Of a stretch of DNA of 40,201 nt, positions 8,533 through 18,337 are shown piece by piece. Position 1 is the stretch's first letter. Every line of letters starts with the position of its first letter. The translations under genes were made by a program, and so were the position numbers. Under the pieces are notes generated by a model that did not search any database, had not been told where the DNA came from, and worked only from the letters and a program-made list of their open reading frames with translations. The stretch comes from Thermococcus sp. (GTDB lineage: Archaea; Methanobacteriota_B; Thermococci; Thermococcales; Thermococcaceae): the NCBI RefSeq assembly GCF_027063845.1, contig NZ_JAMOQU010000042.1, positions 1 to 40,201 on the forward strand, written 5' to 3'.

Positions 8533-9881
8533 AGTTCATTGACCGCGAGAGCGAGCTCGAGTTCCTGAGGTCGAGGTACGCCTCGGGGAAGCCGGAGCTG
8601 ATAATTCTCTACGGCCGGAGGAGGATAGGTAAGACGTACCTCCTTCAAAGGTTCCTCTCGGAGGTCGGGGGAATTTATCTCCTCGCGGAGGAGAGCAAGA
8701 CCATCTTAGAGGATTTCTCGGAGAGGTTGGCGGAATACTTCAACGACCCGTTCCTGCGGGAGAACCCGCTCCAGAGCTGGAAAGCGTTTTTCACTTACCT
8801 CGCGGGAAAAAGCGGGGAGAGGCTCCTTGTGGTGATAGACGAGGTTCAGTACGTGGCCAAGGCCCACAGGGAATTCCTCAGCGTCCTTCAGAAGTACTGG
8901 GATTTACACCTTTCGAAAACGAAGATAATGCTCGTTCTCTGCGGCTCGCTGGTCTCCTTCATGGAGGGCGTTCTTTCAGCCAAATCGCCGATATACGGGC
9001 GGAGAACCGGGGCGTGGAAGGTCGAGGAGATGAACTTTTTTAAGGTCAGGGAGTTCCACCCGCTGAGCACGGAGGAGGCGGTTTACGTTTACTCGGTTTT
9101 CGGTGGCGTTCCACAGTACTGGGCTGATTACAATCCAAACCTTGACTTCTGGGACAACCTCAGATTTCTGCTCCTCTCGAAGGGCGCCAAGTACTACGAC
9201 GAACCGAAGTACCTCCTCAAGGAGGAGCTCCGCGACGTCTCGCGCTACTTCTCAATCCTCAGGGCGATAGCGCTCGGCTACACCCGCTTCGGAGAGATAG
9301 CTGATAAGGCGAGGATAGAGAAGAACTCGCTCGGCAAGTACCTGCTCGTCCTCCAGGAGATGGGCTACGTTACCGAGGAACTGCCGATTACCGGCGGAAA
9401 GAGGGGGCGCTACCGCATAGCGGACAATCTCTTCAGCTTCTGGTTCCGCTTCGTCTACCCTCGGAGGAGCGAAATCGAGATGGGGATTGACGTTGTTGAC
9501 GACATTAAGCGGAACTTCAACGAGTACCTCGGCTTCGTTTTCGAGGAGATTGCGAGGGAGTTCCTAATCGAGCTGAACAGAGTAGGGAAGCTTCCGTTCC
9601 GCTTCACGAAAATCGGTAGATGGTGGCGTAAGGGTGAGGAGATTGATTTGGTCGCTTTGAACGAGAGGGAAAAACGAGCGCTCTTCGTTAAGGTTAAATG
9701 GAAGGATTTGAGCGAGAGGGAAGCGAGGGGAATTCTGAAGGACCTGGCGAGGAAAGCCAAACTCGTTAGGCTTGAGGGATGGGAGAAGAGCTACGGGCTG
9801 GTGGCAAAGGACGTTGAGGGGAAAGAGGAGCTGGGGAGAGAGGGCTGGTTTATCTGGGACCTGAGGGATTTTTCGTTCTAA
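8517..9881 (+). CDS. Archaeal AAA ATPase with C-terminal DUF234 domain
   Basis: 454-aa member of the expanded archaeal ATPase family (Pfam ATPase_2 plus DUF234). Walker [13 protein letters not shown] is near residue 32, Walker [12 protein letters not shown] near 105, and a winged-helix-like segment lies near 250-290. The C-terminal region resembles a PD-(D/E)XK fold with EEIDLVAL near 375, but the usual E-V-K is K-V-K here (LFVKVKWKD). The cellular role of the family is unknown; many members lie near mobile or toxin-antitoxin genes, as here. The ATG lies in the operator repeat with no ribosome binding site, which fits a leaderless transcript. It ends convergently, overlapping the next gene by 4 nt. 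Confidence 0.85.
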   Translation: MILTSKFIDRESELEFLRSRYASGKPELIILYGRRRIGKTYLLQRFLSEVGGIYLLAEESKTILEDFSERLAEYFNDPFLRENPLQSWKAFFTYLAGKSGERLLVVIDEVQYVAKAHREFLSVLQKYWDLHLSKTKIMLVLCGSLVSFMEGVLSAKSPIYGRRTGAWKVEEMNFFKVREFHPLSTEEAVYVYSVFGGVPQYWADYNPNLDFWDNLRFLLLSKGAKYYDEPKYLLKEELRDVSRYFSILRAIALGYTRFGEIADKARIEKNSLGKYLLVLQEMGYVTEELPITGGKRGRYRIADNLFSFWFRFVYPRRSEIEMGIDVVDDIKRNFNEYLGFVFEEIAREFLIELNRVGKLPFRFTKIGRWWRKGEEIDLVALNEREKRALFVKVKWKDLSEREARGILKDLARKAKLVRLEGWEKSYGLVAKDVEGKEELGREGWFIWDLRDFSF

Positions 9882-10885
9882 CGTTCCTCGAACCCCGGCT
9901 TCCTGACCTTCACAACGTCCCTGTTAACCAGCGTTGGCGGGATTTGGCCGTTCTTGAAGGTTATTAGATTCCTCGCCACGAGCTCGGCCATGCCCTCTCT
10001 GGCCCCAAAGGTAGCGCTACCGATGTGAGGAGCTAAAACCACGTTCTTCAGGCCGAAAAGCTCTTCGTTGTAGTACGGCTCCTCCTCGTAGACGTCGAGG
10101 CCGGCTCCGGCAATTCGGCCCTCCTTCAGGGCCTTTACCAGCGCTTCCGTGTCAACGACCTTTCCGCGCGCTATGTTCACGAGAATTGACGTTTCCTTCA
10201 TCAGCTTGAGCTCCCGCTCGCCTATCATGTGGTAGGTTTCCTTCGTTAGGGGAACTGCCAGAACCACGAAGTCGCTCTCGCTCAGGAGCTCGTCGAGGGG
10301 TTTGAACTCTGCGTTGAGCTCTTTCTCCGCCTCTGGCTTCCTCGTGCGGGAGTAGTAGAGAATTCTCATGCCAAATCCTCTGGCACGTTTCGCCACCGCC
10401 TGTCCTATTCTGCCGAAGCCTATGATTCCGATGGTTTTCCCGTAGACGTCGTAGCCCAAAAACCAGCGCGGGTGCCAGGCAATACCTTTTCTCTTCCACT
10501 CGCCGGAGCGCGTGAAGTTATCGGCCTCGATTAGCCTCCTCGCCGTTGCAAGCAAAAGCGTCCAAGCGAAGTCCGCCGTCGCGTCGGTGAGGACATCGGG
10601 AGTGTTCGTTACGTAGATTCCCCTCCGCGTTGCCTCTTCGACGTCTATGTTGTCGTAGCCGACGGCGTAGTTCGCGACGATTCTGAGCTTCGGGGCATTG
10701 TCGAAGACCTCTTTATCAATCCTCTCGCTGAGCATCGTGACGAGGGCATCAGCGTCGCGAACCTTCTCGAGGAGAACATCTCGGGGAATTTCTCTCTCCT
10801 CCGGCCAGACCTCGACCTCAAAGTGCTCCCTCAAAAGCTCTATGCCGTTCTCGGGAATGGCGCGCGTGATGAAGACCTTCGGCAT
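9878..10885 (-). CDS. gyaR: Glyoxylate/hydroxypyruvate reductase, D-2-hydroxyacid dehydrogenase family
   Basis: NAD(P)H-dependent reductase of glyoxylate and related 2-oxoacids, cytosolic. The 335-aa protein has the family landmarks: substrate-domain [12 protein letters not shown], Rossmann motif [13 protein letters not shown] near residue 152, catalytic Arg in NIARGKVVD near 238, Glu in LDVYEEEP near 267, and the catalytic His in APHIGSAT near 286. This closely matches Thermococcus glyoxylate reductase. The ATG at 10885 is preceded by GGTGGTAG; a GTG 9 nt upstream is less likely. It may support glycine/serine metabolism together with glyA elsewhere in the window. The 3' end overlaps the convergent ATPase gene by 4 nt. 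Confidence 0.92.
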   Translation of the reverse strand: MPKVFITRAIPENGIELLREHFEVEVWPEEREIPRDVLLEKVRDADALVTMLSERIDKEVFDNAPKLRIVANYAVGYDNIDVEEATRRGIYVTNTPDVLTDATADFAWTLLLATARRLIEADNFTRSGEWKRKGIAWHPRWFLGYDVYGKTIGIIGFGRIGQAVAKRARGFGMRILYYSRTRKPEAEKELNAEFKPLDELLSESDFVVLAVPLTKETYHMIGERELKLMKETSILVNIARGKVVDTEALVKALKEGRIAGAGLDVYEEEPYYNEELFGLKNVVLAPHIGSATFGAREGMAELVARNLITFKNGQIPPTLVNRDVVKVRKPGFEER

Positions 10886-10919
10886 GACTACCACCGGATA
10901 AAGAAAAGGGGGGACGCTT

Positions 10920-12107
10920 TTAGCGTTTTCTCAGCTTGTCAACGAGCCAGATGAGTATCGGCAGGACTATGAAGGCCATCATGTCTCCGGTGTCTCCCGC
11001 AAAAGCTAAGACGTCAGCGAAGTTCTTGACTCCGGCGAAGTACACAATGGCAGGAGGAATTACCGTCAGGCCCCACGCTATCGGCCTCTTAAGCCTGACG
11101 AACTCCTCGTTGTTGCTCTGCTGTGCGAGGGCAATTCCGATGTAGCTCGTGGTTATTGCCAGGAGCGGGATGAGATTGCCGACGATTCTTCCAAGGTGGC
11201 CGTAGAGGAGCTCAAGGCCCTGCGTGGCTATCTGGGGCGTTTCCCTGCCGAAGGCAAGGAGGAAGGCGACCATGAATATCGCGTAGATGGCCGTTGGGAT
11301 GATGAACGCCCAGACGAGGACCTTCTTGGTCTCCTCGTAGCTTCCGAGGCCCTTGTAGACGTCCGGAATCACCGTGTGGCAACCGAGGGCGAAGATTGCC
11401 ACACCGGTTATGCTGAGGATTCCCGAGAGGTCTGTGTAGAGGCCGTTGCTCAGCTTCGCGTGGGGAACAAGCATGAGGGTGACTGCTATGAAGAGGGCGA
11501 GCATTACGTAGCTCATGGCCAGCTCGGTCTTTCCACTGGCTTCGAGGCCGTGATAGACGACGAGCGAGGCCAAAACCCAGAATATGAAAGCTCCCGCGGT
11601 TTCGCTTATCCCAAAGAGGCTCGCGAAGACGCTTCCCATTCCCGCTATGTAAGCTAAGATAGCCCCAAAGCTCATGATGAAGATGCTGACGTACATCAGC
11701 CAGCCACCGGCCTTTCCGAGGACGCGCTGGGCTACGGTGCTCATCTGCGCCCCGCCCATTCCGGCGGAGAACTTGAGAACGATGAGGCCTGTCCAGAGCA
11801 TCAGGAACATCACGCCGATGAGCACTGCCAGTGCCGGTATGAGGCCGACTTTGCTGGCGGCGTAGGGCAGGCCGAGAACTCCCGCACCTATCTGTGTCCC
11901 CACGAGGATGGCCAGTGCCTCTCCCCTGGTTATGCGCTTCTTCTCAACGCGAATCGTGCTTATCCTAAGACCCCTGACGCACTTCCTCTTCCTGAGGTTC
12001 TGAATCAGGATGAGCTTTTTCCTCCTCTGCGCCGCTATACGGGCCGAGTAATAGCGACCATGTGAGGTGGTAACTTTTTTTCTCTCAACGCCTTCCGAAA
12101 CGGGCAT
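10920..12107 (-). CDS. Aromatic amino acid permease-like transporter (AAAP/APC superfamily)
   Basis: Integral membrane amino acid permease, probably proton- or sodium-coupled. About 11 hydrophobic segments follow the family motif [22 protein letters not shown] at residues 62-83, which marks the tryptophan/tyrosine permease (HAAAP) group; the substrate cannot be read from sequence. The ATG at 12107 has the strong site GGAGGTGAG. Odd feature: about 57 residues, 18 of them Lys/Arg, precede the usual start of the family, with no alternative in-frame ATG or GTG. A minus-strand TATA at 12141-12148 gives a leader of roughly 10 nt. The gene is divergent from the sirtuin gene. Confidence 0.85.
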   Translation of the reverse strand: MPVSEGVERKKVTTSHGRYYSARIAAQRRKKLILIQNLRKRKCVRGLRISTIRVEKKRITRGEALAILVGTQIGAGVLGLPYAASKVGLIPALAVLIGVMFLMLWTGLIVLKFSAGMGGAQMSTVAQRVLGKAGGWLMYVSIFIMSFGAILAYIAGMGSVFASLFGISETAGAFIFWVLASLVVYHGLEASGKTELAMSYVMLALFIAVTLMLVPHAKLSNGLYTDLSGILSITGVAIFALGCHTVIPDVYKGLGSYEETKKVLVWAFIIPTAIYAIFMVAFLLAFGRETPQIATQGLELLYGHLGRIVGNLIPLLAITTSYIGIALAQQSNNEEFVRLKRPIAWGLTVIPPAIVYFAGVKNFADVLAFAGDTGDMMAFIVLPILIWLVDKLRKR

Positions 12108-12212
12108 TCTCTCACCTCCGCTCAATGTCCCAATGAACACAATTTAAACCCTCGCTCGGAAGGTTGAAAGAGGTTTCTAATATCCTTCGACCGCCCGGGG
12201 GGTTGGATAGAA

Positions 12213-12220
12213 TTTTTAAG
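12213..12220 (+). promoter_or_regulatory. Promoter of the sirtuin gene
   Basis: TTTTTAAG lies 24 nt centre-to-start before ATG 12241, with no Shine-Dalgarno sequence before the ATG, so a leaderless transcript is predicted. The divergent permease promoter is about 70 nt away. Confidence 0.5.
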
Positions 12221-12240
12221 TTTCCGGTCGAGATACCACC

Positions 12241-12993
12241 ATGCTGAGCCACGCCGCTAAAATCCTGGCAAGGTCGCGCTTTGCGATAGCCTTCACCGGC
12301 GCAGGAATCAGCGCTGAGAGCGGTGTTCCAACGTTCAGGGGCTTCAACGGCCTCTGGAAGCGCTATCGGCCGGAAGAACTCGCAACACCCGAGGCTTTCA
12401 AGCGGGACCCCTACCTCGTCTGGGAGTTCTACAGGTGGAGGATGCGCAAGATTCTGGATGCGAAGCCGAATCCAGCTCATTATGCTCTGGCGGAGCTTGA
12501 ACGGATGGGACTCCTAAAGGCGGTGATAACCCAGAACGTTGACGACCTGCACCGCGAGGCGGGGACAAGAAACCTGATAGAGCTCCACGGAAACATCTTC
12601 CGGGTTCGCTGTACCTCTTGCCCTTACAGGGAGAACCTGAAGGAAAGCGGTCGGGTTTATGAGTTCGTGAACTCAAGGGACCTCCCGAGGTGCCCCCGCT
12701 GTGGTTCTCTCCTCAGACCCGACGTGGTCTGGTTCGGGGAGGCCCTGCCGAGGGATGCTTTGGAAGAGGCCTTTCGGCTGGCGGAGAAGGCCGACGCGGT
12801 AATCGTCGTCGGGACGAGCGGGGTAGTGTATCCCGCCGCGTACATACCTTACATCGTCAAGGAGCACGGCGGCAGGGTCATAGAGGTGAACGTTGAGAGG
12901 AGCGGAATAACGCCAATTGCGGACGTTTTCCTGCGCGGAAAGGCGGGCGAAGTGCTTCCAAAGCTCGTTGAGCTCGTGAGGGGGTTGAAATGA
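12241..12993 (+). CDS. cobB: NAD-dependent protein deacylase, class III-like sirtuin
   Basis: Sir2 enzyme that removes acyl groups from lysine using NAD and makes O-acyl-ADP-ribose. Seen: NAD loop [16 protein letters not shown] at 19-34, TQNVDDLH at 97-104, catalytic H116, four zinc cysteines C124, C127, C151 and C154, and [11 protein letters not shown] near 193. Y64 and R67 (FYRWR) are the pair that selects negatively charged acyl groups in SIRT5-type sirtuins, so desuccinylation or demalonylation is possible alongside deacetylation. In archaea, chromatin protein Alba is a known sirtuin substrate. The 250-aa length is normal. It overlaps the following DUF3783 gene by 4 nt. Confidence 0.94.
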   Translation: MLSHAAKILARSRFAIAFTGAGISAESGVPTFRGFNGLWKRYRPEELATPEAFKRDPYLVWEFYRWRMRKILDAKPNPAHYALAELERMGLLKAVITQNVDDLHREAGTRNLIELHGNIFRVRCTSCPYRENLKESGRVYEFVNSRDLPRCPRCGSLLRPDVVWFGEALPRDALEEAFRLAEKADAVIVVGTSGVVYPAAYIPYIVKEHGGRVIEVNVERSGITPIADVFLRGKAGEVLPKLVELVRGLK

Positions 12994-13391
12994 AGTTGCT
13001 CCTGGTTGGTTTTACGAGGGATGAAATCGAGAGGATTACAGAGCTCGGTTACCCGGTTCTGCCGGTTCCCGAGCACTTCAGAAAGCTCACCCTGGCGGAG
13101 ATACTCGAGAGGACAACGGAGGGCGGGAACCTTGACTGGGCCGGTGGAAGGTTCGTCATAATGCACGGCCTCGACAACGAGGGCATCAAGAGGGTTATAG
13201 GCGAGGTCAGGAAGCTGGCTGAAGGAAGGGTAATCTTCGCGACGACGACCGAGACGAACCTCAAATGGACGCTGGAGGGGCTCCTTGAGGAGCTGAGACG
13301 GGAGGATGAGTACTTCAGGGCTATGAGAGAGGCGAAAAAACAGACCAAAGGGAAGAGAGGCCTCTTTCTCGATATCGGCAACGTTAAATAG
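12990..13391 (+). CDS. DUF3783 protein
   Basis: 133-aa soluble protein beginning [13 protein letters not shown]. The pattern fits DUF3783: a short alpha/beta fold with [15 protein letters not shown] near residue 52 and [15 protein letters not shown] near 77, followed by a basic helical tail. No catalytic residues are evident and the function is unknown. It is coupled to the sirtuin gene by an ATGA overlap, so the two are probably co-expressed; that does not establish a shared role. Confidence 0.75.
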   Translation: MKLLLVGFTRDEIERITELGYPVLPVPEHFRKLTLAEILERTTEGGNLDWAGGRFVIMHGLDNEGIKRVIGEVRKLAEGRVIFATTTETNLKWTLEGLLEELRREDEYFRAMREAKKQTKGKRGLFLDIGNVK

Positions 13392-13421
13392 TCCGCCGAG
13401 AATAAACTAAGGGGTCGGGGT

Positions 13422-14150
13422 ATGATTAGGGCCGTCCTGTTTGACCTTGACGACACGATTGTTGACACCACCCGCTTGGCTGAGATGGCGAGACGGAACG
13501 CGATAGAGAATATGATACGCCACGGTCTTCCCGTTGACTTCGAGACCGCCTATAACGAGCTTCTTGAGCTGATAGCGGAGTACGGTAGCAACTTCAACAG
13601 GCACTTTGACTATCTGCTGAGGCGTTTGGAACTTCCAAACAACCCCAAGTGGGTAGCCTCGGGCGTTATAGCCTACCACAACACGAAGTTCGCCTACCTG
13701 AAGAGCGTCCGCGGTGCCAGGAAGGTTCTCCTCGAGCTCAAAAAGGACGGTTACATCCTTGCGATAATCACCGACGGCGACCCGATAAAGCAGTGGGAGA
13801 AGATACTCCGCCTCGAGCTGGACGAGTTCTTCGATGATGTCTTCATCTCCGATTACCTCGGCGTCAAGAAGCCCCATCCGAAGATTTTTAAGCGGGCCCT
13901 CAAGAAGCTCGGTGTTAAACCGGAAGATGCCATAATGGTCGGCGACAGGCTCTATTCCGACATCTACGGGGCCAAACAGGTGGGAATGAGGACCGTCTGG
14001 TTCCGCTATGGAAAATATGCCAACAAAGAGCTCGACTACCTTGACTACGCCGACTTCACGATTGAGAGCCTTGAAGAGGTTCCGAAGATTGTGAGGGGAC
14101 TAAACAATGAGGAAAAAGAGCGTTCAGATTCGGAAGTTCATGCTGATTGA
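13422..14150 (+). CDS. HAD-superfamily phosphatase, TIGR02253-like
   Basis: Mg-dependent phosphohydrolase of the haloacid dehalogenase superfamily. Motif I is [11 protein letters not shown] with D8 as nucleophile and D10 as acid/base; motif II is AIITDG near residue 110; the motif III lysine is in VKKPHPKIF near 149; motif IV is [10 protein letters not shown] near 171. A helical cap (residues 15-85) marks subfamily I. Archaeal relatives have been described as glyceraldehyde-3-phosphate phosphatases, but substrate cannot be assigned here. The 242-aa protein has a charged C-terminal tail encoded in the 44-nt overlap with the next gene. Confidence 0.85.
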   Translation: MIRAVLFDLDDTIVDTTRLAEMARRNAIENMIRHGLPVDFETAYNELLELIAEYGSNFNRHFDYLLRRLELPNNPKWVASGVIAYHNTKFAYLKSVRGARKVLLELKKDGYILAIITDGDPIKQWEKILRLELDEFFDDVFISDYLGVKKPHPKIFKRALKKLGVKPEDAIMVGDRLYSDIYGAKQVGMRTVWFRYGKYANKELDYLDYADFTIESLEEVPKIVRGLNNEEKERSDSEVHAD

Positions 14151-14688
14151 CTCCGCCTACAAGTCGAGAATCCTAAGGGGAGACAAGGTCACGACTATAC
14201 GCTACGGGAGTTACGAGGCGAAGCCCGGGAGCGAGGTTTACCTCGTGGTAACGCCGAGCGACACGGCAATAGCGAAGGTCAGAATCACGAAGGTCGAGCG
14301 GAAGAAGGTTAGGGAACTCACCAACGAAGATGCAAAGCTCGACGGCTTCTCGGACGTTAAGGAGCTCCTCCGCGAGCTGAACAAAATCTACGGCGAGCTC
14401 TACGGGGACGACGAGGTCACGGTAATAGGCTTTGAAGTGGTCAAGCGTTTTAAAGATGGAATTCCCCTCAAGTGGCTCAAGGGACTCAACTACCGCGAGC
14501 CCGAGGAGATAGCGCGTCTCTACCTCGAAAACCAGGATAGGCTCAACTTCAACCGCGAAACTGACTTCATAATGCGTAGGATTTACAACGAGGGGCTCGG
14601 GAAGGCGGTGAGAACCTTCGGACCGAAGAAAGTCCAGCAGGCACTGTTAAAGGTCTACCACGGCCTCTACAACGAGGGGCTGATTTAG
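14107..14688 (+). CDS. ASCH domain protein
   Basis: 193-aa protein with an N-terminal ASCH domain (PUA-like beta barrel, predicted RNA binding). The diagnostic stretch [17 protein letters not shown] is at residues 18-34 and [13 protein letters not shown] near 105. The C-terminal half is helical with many Lys/Arg/Asn. The ATG at 14107 has AGGGGA about 8 nt upstream and overlaps the HAD gene by 44 nt; ATG 14140 is an alternative without a clear ribosome binding site. The function is unknown; ASCH proteins have been proposed to act in translation or RNA metabolism, and one group are nucleases. Confidence 0.75.
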   Translation: MRKKSVQIRKFMLIDSAYKSRILRGDKVTTIRYGSYEAKPGSEVYLVVTPSDTAIAKVRITKVERKKVRELTNEDAKLDGFSDVKELLRELNKIYGELYGDDEVTVIGFEVVKRFKDGIPLKWLKGLNYREPEEIARLYLENQDRLNFNRETDFIMRRIYNEGLGKAVRTFGPKKVQQALLKVYHGLYNEGLI

Positions 14689-14725
14689 AAAAGCTTTTTA
14701 GGTTCCTCTTTCTCTTCACTCTGCC

Positions 14726-15343
14726 ATGAAGAAGAGCCCCTTCCAACTCCTCTCCCTGGGACTGCTCCTCGCCTTAGCCCTTCAGCTTGCAGGCGGGTTT
14801 AAAGGTATAAACGAGGCCCTTAACTCGGCCCTTCCCCTAATAGACACTCCCTGGATGAACCTGCTAACGGCCCTGGGGGGAAACGCGTTCTTAGCCCTTT
14901 TTGCCATCATTGTAGTTCTCTCCGAGCTGAAGAAGCTGGGTGGCGTATCTTCAAAGACTCTTGCTTTTCTCATCGCTCTCTCCCTCGGCCTCGTCGCGGT
15001 CGGTGCGCTGAAGGCCCTCCTCGCCGAGCCAAGACCGAGACCGCTCCCAGGGGCTGGTTTTCTGAGCTCGGGGGCGTTCCCCTCGGGCCACACCTTCAGG
15101 GCGGCAGTAATAGCGAGCTACGTTTCAGACCGCTGGAAGAAACTTGCCCCGCTCGCGTGGGCCTACGCCATTGGAGTAGCCCTCACGAGGCTTTTCCTCC
15201 ACTACCACTGGCTCAGCGACGTCCTTTTCAGCCTTCTCTTTGCTCCGTGGCTTTATCTACTGCTCCGCTCCACGGAAAAACTCTGGCTTCCCATCATGGG
15301 GAGAATACTCAAAAAACTCAACCTGGAGGTCGTTGAGGCATGA
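14726..15343 (+). CDS. PAP2-family membrane phosphatase
   Basis: 205-aa membrane protein with about five hydrophobic segments and the three acid-phosphatase motifs: KALLAEPRPRP near residue 93, FPSGHTF near 115, and the TRLFLHYHWLSDV form of SRxxxxxHxxxD near 155. Such enzymes dephosphorylate lipid phosphates or isoprenyl pyrophosphates at the outer membrane face. In archaea a role in recycling dolichyl pyrophosphate is plausible but unproven. A TATA-like CTTTTTAG at about 14692 precedes it, giving a very short leader. It is coupled to the next membrane gene by ATGA. Confidence 0.85.
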   Translation: MKKSPFQLLSLGLLLALALQLAGGFKGINEALNSALPLIDTPWMNLLTALGGNAFLALFAIIVVLSELKKLGGVSSKTLAFLIALSLGLVAVGALKALLAEPRPRPLPGAGFLSSGAFPSGHTFRAAVIASYVSDRWKKLAPLAWAYAIGVALTRLFLHYHWLSDVLFSLLFAPWLYLLLRSTEKLWLPIMGRILKKLNLEVVEA

Positions 15344-15801
15344 ACGGCTTCATCGAGGTCTTCCTGCTATCCCTCATTCCAACCTTCGAGGGGCGCTATG
15401 CGATAGTCTATGGCATAGGGAGGGGCTATCCTCTCTGGGAGACCCTTCTGAGCGCCTCCCTCGGCGTCCTGCTACTCTCGGTGGTTCTTCCGCTGGCCCT
15501 TCCGCTGATAGACCGAATCATGCTCTGGCTCGAAAAAACGCCCCTCCGAAAGGTAGCCCACCTCTACCTCTACTACGTCGAGCGCGCTCGGAGAAAGGCC
15601 CACCCCTACGTGGAGAGGTGGGGCTTCATCGGTCTCACAATCTTCGTTGCCATTCCGTTGCCAGGGACTGGTGTGTGGACGGGGGCATTGGCGGCTTACC
15701 TCCTCGGAATCGAGAAAAAGCAGACGGTTCCCGCTTTAATCCTCGGTGGGCTCCTGAGCATGGCGATAACGGTTCTGCCCGCGCTGGGGCTGTTTGGGTG
15801 A
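15340..15801 (+). CDS. Small multidrug export family membrane protein (COG2426)
   Basis: 153-aa integral membrane protein with about four transmembrane segments. Family landmarks of the Sm_multidrug_ex domain are present: SLIPTFEGRYAIVYGI near residue 11 and IFVAIPLPGTGVWTGALAAYLLG near 100, both Gly/Pro-containing re-entrant-like motifs. The export role attached to the family name is weakly supported experimentally. The ATG overlaps the PAP2 stop (ATGA). Together with the PAP2 phosphatase and the following MFS permease it forms a run of three membrane proteins on the same strand. Confidence 0.78.
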   Translation: MNGFIEVFLLSLIPTFEGRYAIVYGIGRGYPLWETLLSASLGVLLLSVVLPLALPLIDRIMLWLEKTPLRKVAHLYLYYVERARRKAHPYVERWGFIGLTIFVAIPLPGTGVWTGALAAYLLGIEKKQTVPALILGGLLSMAITVLPALGLFG

Positions 15802-15805
15802 TGTT

Positions 15806-16987
15806 ATGGACTGGATTAGACGATTCAAGCTCCTCCTTTCCCTCACCTACGCGGGATTCCTCGGAAACATAGCGGTAATCTACTACCTCTCCTGCGGGCT
15901 GAGCTACGGTGAAATAGGCCTTGCAACAGCCGTCGGCGGTCTGGGCTTCTTCCTTTTCGAGGTTCCCACGGGTGTCGTCGGCGACAAGGTGAGCCGAAAG
16001 GCGAGCGTTCTCATCGGGCTTTCGATAATACCTCTCGCGACGCTTCTACTGCTCTTTCTCAGGAATCTCTGGGTTCTCCTCGCCTCGGAGCTCCTCGGAA
16101 CGCTGGGTGCTTCCTTCGTGAGCGGAAGCTTTCAGGCGTGGTTGTTTGACAACCTCAAGGCCGAGGGACTGGAGGGCCAGTTCAAGGAAATCTGGAGGTC
16201 GGCTCAGAAAATTTCACTCATCGTGAGCTCCACGACAACAATCCTTGGAGCCTTCATTGCTCAGTTTTTGGGCTTTAAAGTTGCGATACTCCTCACGGCC
16301 ATCGTTCAGGCCCTGACGATTCCAGTTGCCCTTGGCATACCTGAGATGGGCTTCTCACGGCCAGAGACATCTTACACGCTCCACGTTCTCGGCGCCTGGC
16401 GCGAGCTGAGGAAACCTGAAATAGCGTGGCTTATCGCCTACCTCCTCTCCGTCACCCTCGCACTCAACCAGTTCAGGAAGTTCTTCGAGCCCTATCTTGG
16501 AAACGTCCTGGCCCTTTACCTCGGCACGACGATTATGGGAACCCTCGGAATCCTTGGGGTCGTTGAGGTGCTCGTGAAGGTCCTTCCGAAATACCTCGGT
16601 GTGGCACTCAGGGGAAGGGTTGGGAGAGCCCTGCACGAGTCCGCGCCCGTTGGAGTGCCCCTTGCAACGGTTCTCTCGGTCATCTATCCAAACCCTTTCC
16701 TCATAGTGCTCCTTGGAATAACCGCGACGCTCTTCGCCTCAGCTTTCACCTTCAACTTCTCGGTGGAGTTCCAGAGGAGGGTCTCAAGCGAGAAGAGGGC
16801 AACGGTAATATCGCTCAGGAACATGGTCATGGCACTCGCGACGTCCACCTTCTATATCGTTTACGGCTTTGCAACGGACTTTCTTGGGCTTTCGAGGGCG
16901 AGGTTATTGTTTGCACTGTTTTTCCTCTCCATGGGGGCTTTCTTTAAGCTCCTCCAGGGAAAAATTGAGCATCTGAGGTATGGCTAG
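15806..16987 (+). CDS. Major facilitator superfamily transporter
   Basis: 393-aa permease with 11-12 hydrophobic segments. The MFS loop 2-3 signature appears as GVVGDKVSRKASVLIG near residues 56-71, and the N-terminal segment FFLFEVPTGV is typical of a group of MFS transporters in archaea and Firmicutes. The substrate is unknown. The ATG at 15806 follows GGGTGATG, which lies on the previous gene's stop; an in-frame TTG at 15794 is less likely. It ends 17 nt before the convergent tldE gene. Confidence 0.85.
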   Translation: MDWIRRFKLLLSLTYAGFLGNIAVIYYLSCGLSYGEIGLATAVGGLGFFLFEVPTGVVGDKVSRKASVLIGLSIIPLATLLLLFLRNLWVLLASELLGTLGASFVSGSFQAWLFDNLKAEGLEGQFKEIWRSAQKISLIVSSTTTILGAFIAQFLGFKVAILLTAIVQALTIPVALGIPEMGFSRPETSYTLHVLGAWRELRKPEIAWLIAYLLSVTLALNQFRKFFEPYLGNVLALYLGTTIMGTLGILGVVEVLVKVLPKYLGVALRGRVGRALHESAPVGVPLATVLSVIYPNPFLIVLLGITATLFASAFTFNFSVEFQRRVSSEKRATVISLRNMVMALATSTFYIVYGFATDFLGLSRARLLFALFFLSMGAFFKLLQGKIEHLRYG

Positions 16988-17004
16988 AAAAAGGATAAAG
17001 AGAA

Positions 17005-18327
17005 TCACTTCGTCGCCCTCGTTATTCCCACGTCCTTCACGAGAACGTAGGGCGTGATGACGGGCCTCGAAACCTCCCACCAGTGCACCTGGAACGGCTC
17101 GTTGCTTATAGCAACTACGTTGCTCAAAATCCTCCCGAGGTTGTCGCTGACGCGGATGTTCCTTATCGGCTTGAACTCGCCGCTCTCAATCAGGAAGATT
17201 CCGTCGCGCGGTATCGTCGAGAAGTCACCTGTCACGTAGTTCTGGAATCTGGTGTACCAAACGTTGGTGATGTAGATGCCCCGCTTAACCTCGCCGAAGA
17301 GCTCGGACTTGGAGTAGTCGCCTGGCTCAAGGACGATGTTCCAGGGTCTCGGCATTATCAAGCCGGCGTTGGCAGTTGTCTCGGTTCCGTACTTTTTGGC
17401 GAGGCTCGTGTTGAGGAGGAACGTCTTGAATGTCCCGTTCTCTATGACGGTGGTTTCCCTCGTCGGAACGCCCTCGTCGTCGAACTTCCTGCTTCCATAG
17501 CCGTTGGGCAGGTTTCCAACGTCCTTGAGCGTCACCAACTCGCTCGCGACCTTCTGGCCCAGCTTTCCGGCCAGGAACGAGAAGCCCGCCTCGGCCGCGT
17601 AAGCTGAGAGCATGAAGCCCATGTAGCTGAGCAGGTTCGCGAAGGCGAGCGGGTCGAAGATGACGTCGAACCTTCCCTCGGGCCCCTGAACAGGATTGCG
17701 AGCCATGTGGGCAATCTCTCCAGCCTTCCTTCCGGCCAATTCGGGGTCGAACTTCTTCAGAACCCTCGCGGAGCAGGTGCCGTGTCCGCTCTCAAGGTCG
17801 CCCACGAAGGCCCTGACGCTTATCTCTATCCCCGTCCCCTCGTCGAAGGCCTCAACCCCGTTGCTCGTGGTCAGGTAAAGCCTGTTGTGGTCGGTGTAGA
17901 GAACCCCTGCTACGCGCTTGGCACCTTCACTCAGGGCGGAGTTTATGGCAGTCTCCACGTAGTCGTTTGGCTCATCGAGTTCGACGATAGCCTTATCGAA
18001 GGTCTCGGGGATGTCTTTGTATTTGAACGGGCCTTGGGCTATTCCGTAGTAGTCCTCCTTGGGTGAGAGGTTCTCGATGTTCTTCTTGAGGGTCTTCAAA
18101 ACCCGCTCGACGTTTTCCTCGCTCAGCTCGGTTACCGTTGTGCTCGCTATCCTTTTCTCCTTCTCGACGAAGAGTTCAACCTTCCTCTCATGCCAGTGCT
18201 TGGCGACCGTTATCTCGTTGTTGGCGAAGCGGACTTGTCTGCGGTTGGTTTCATAGCTCAGGACGACGACGTCGCCGAAGCCGAGCTCTTCGGCCTTCTT
18301 CAGGATGAATTCGTTAAGCTCGAACAT
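17005..18327 (-). CDS. pmbA: TldE/PmbA subunit of the TldD-TldE metalloprotease
   Basis: Non-catalytic partner of TldD. The heterodimer is a zinc-dependent protease that acts on unfolded or small peptides. Seen: N-terminal VVVLSYETNRRQVRFANNEI, a central SAYAAEAGFSFLAGKLGQKV, DDEGVPTRETTVIENGTFK near residue 285, and C-terminal RNIRVSDNLGRILSNVVAIS. The HExxxH motif of TldD is absent, as expected for TldE. The 440-aa length is normal. The ATG at 18327 follows GGTGGTGGC. It starts 10 nt after the tldD stop, so the two are one operon. Confidence 0.93.
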   Translation of the reverse strand: MFELNEFILKKAEELGFGDVVVLSYETNRRQVRFANNEITVAKHWHERKVELFVEKEKRIASTTVTELSEENVERVLKTLKKNIENLSPKEDYYGIAQGPFKYKDIPETFDKAIVELDEPNDYVETAINSALSEGAKRVAGVLYTDHNRLYLTTSNGVEAFDEGTGIEISVRAFVGDLESGHGTCSARVLKKFDPELAGRKAGEIAHMARNPVQGPEGRFDVIFDPLAFANLLSYMGFMLSAYAAEAGFSFLAGKLGQKVASELVTLKDVGNLPNGYGSRKFDDEGVPTRETTVIENGTFKTFLLNTSLAKKYGTETTANAGLIMPRPWNIVLEPGDYSKSELFGEVKRGIYITNVWYTRFQNYVTGDFSTIPRDGIFLIESGEFKPIRNIRVSDNLGRILSNVVAISNEPFQVHWWEVSRPVITPYVLVKDVGITRATK

Positions 18328-18337
18328 CGCCACCACC

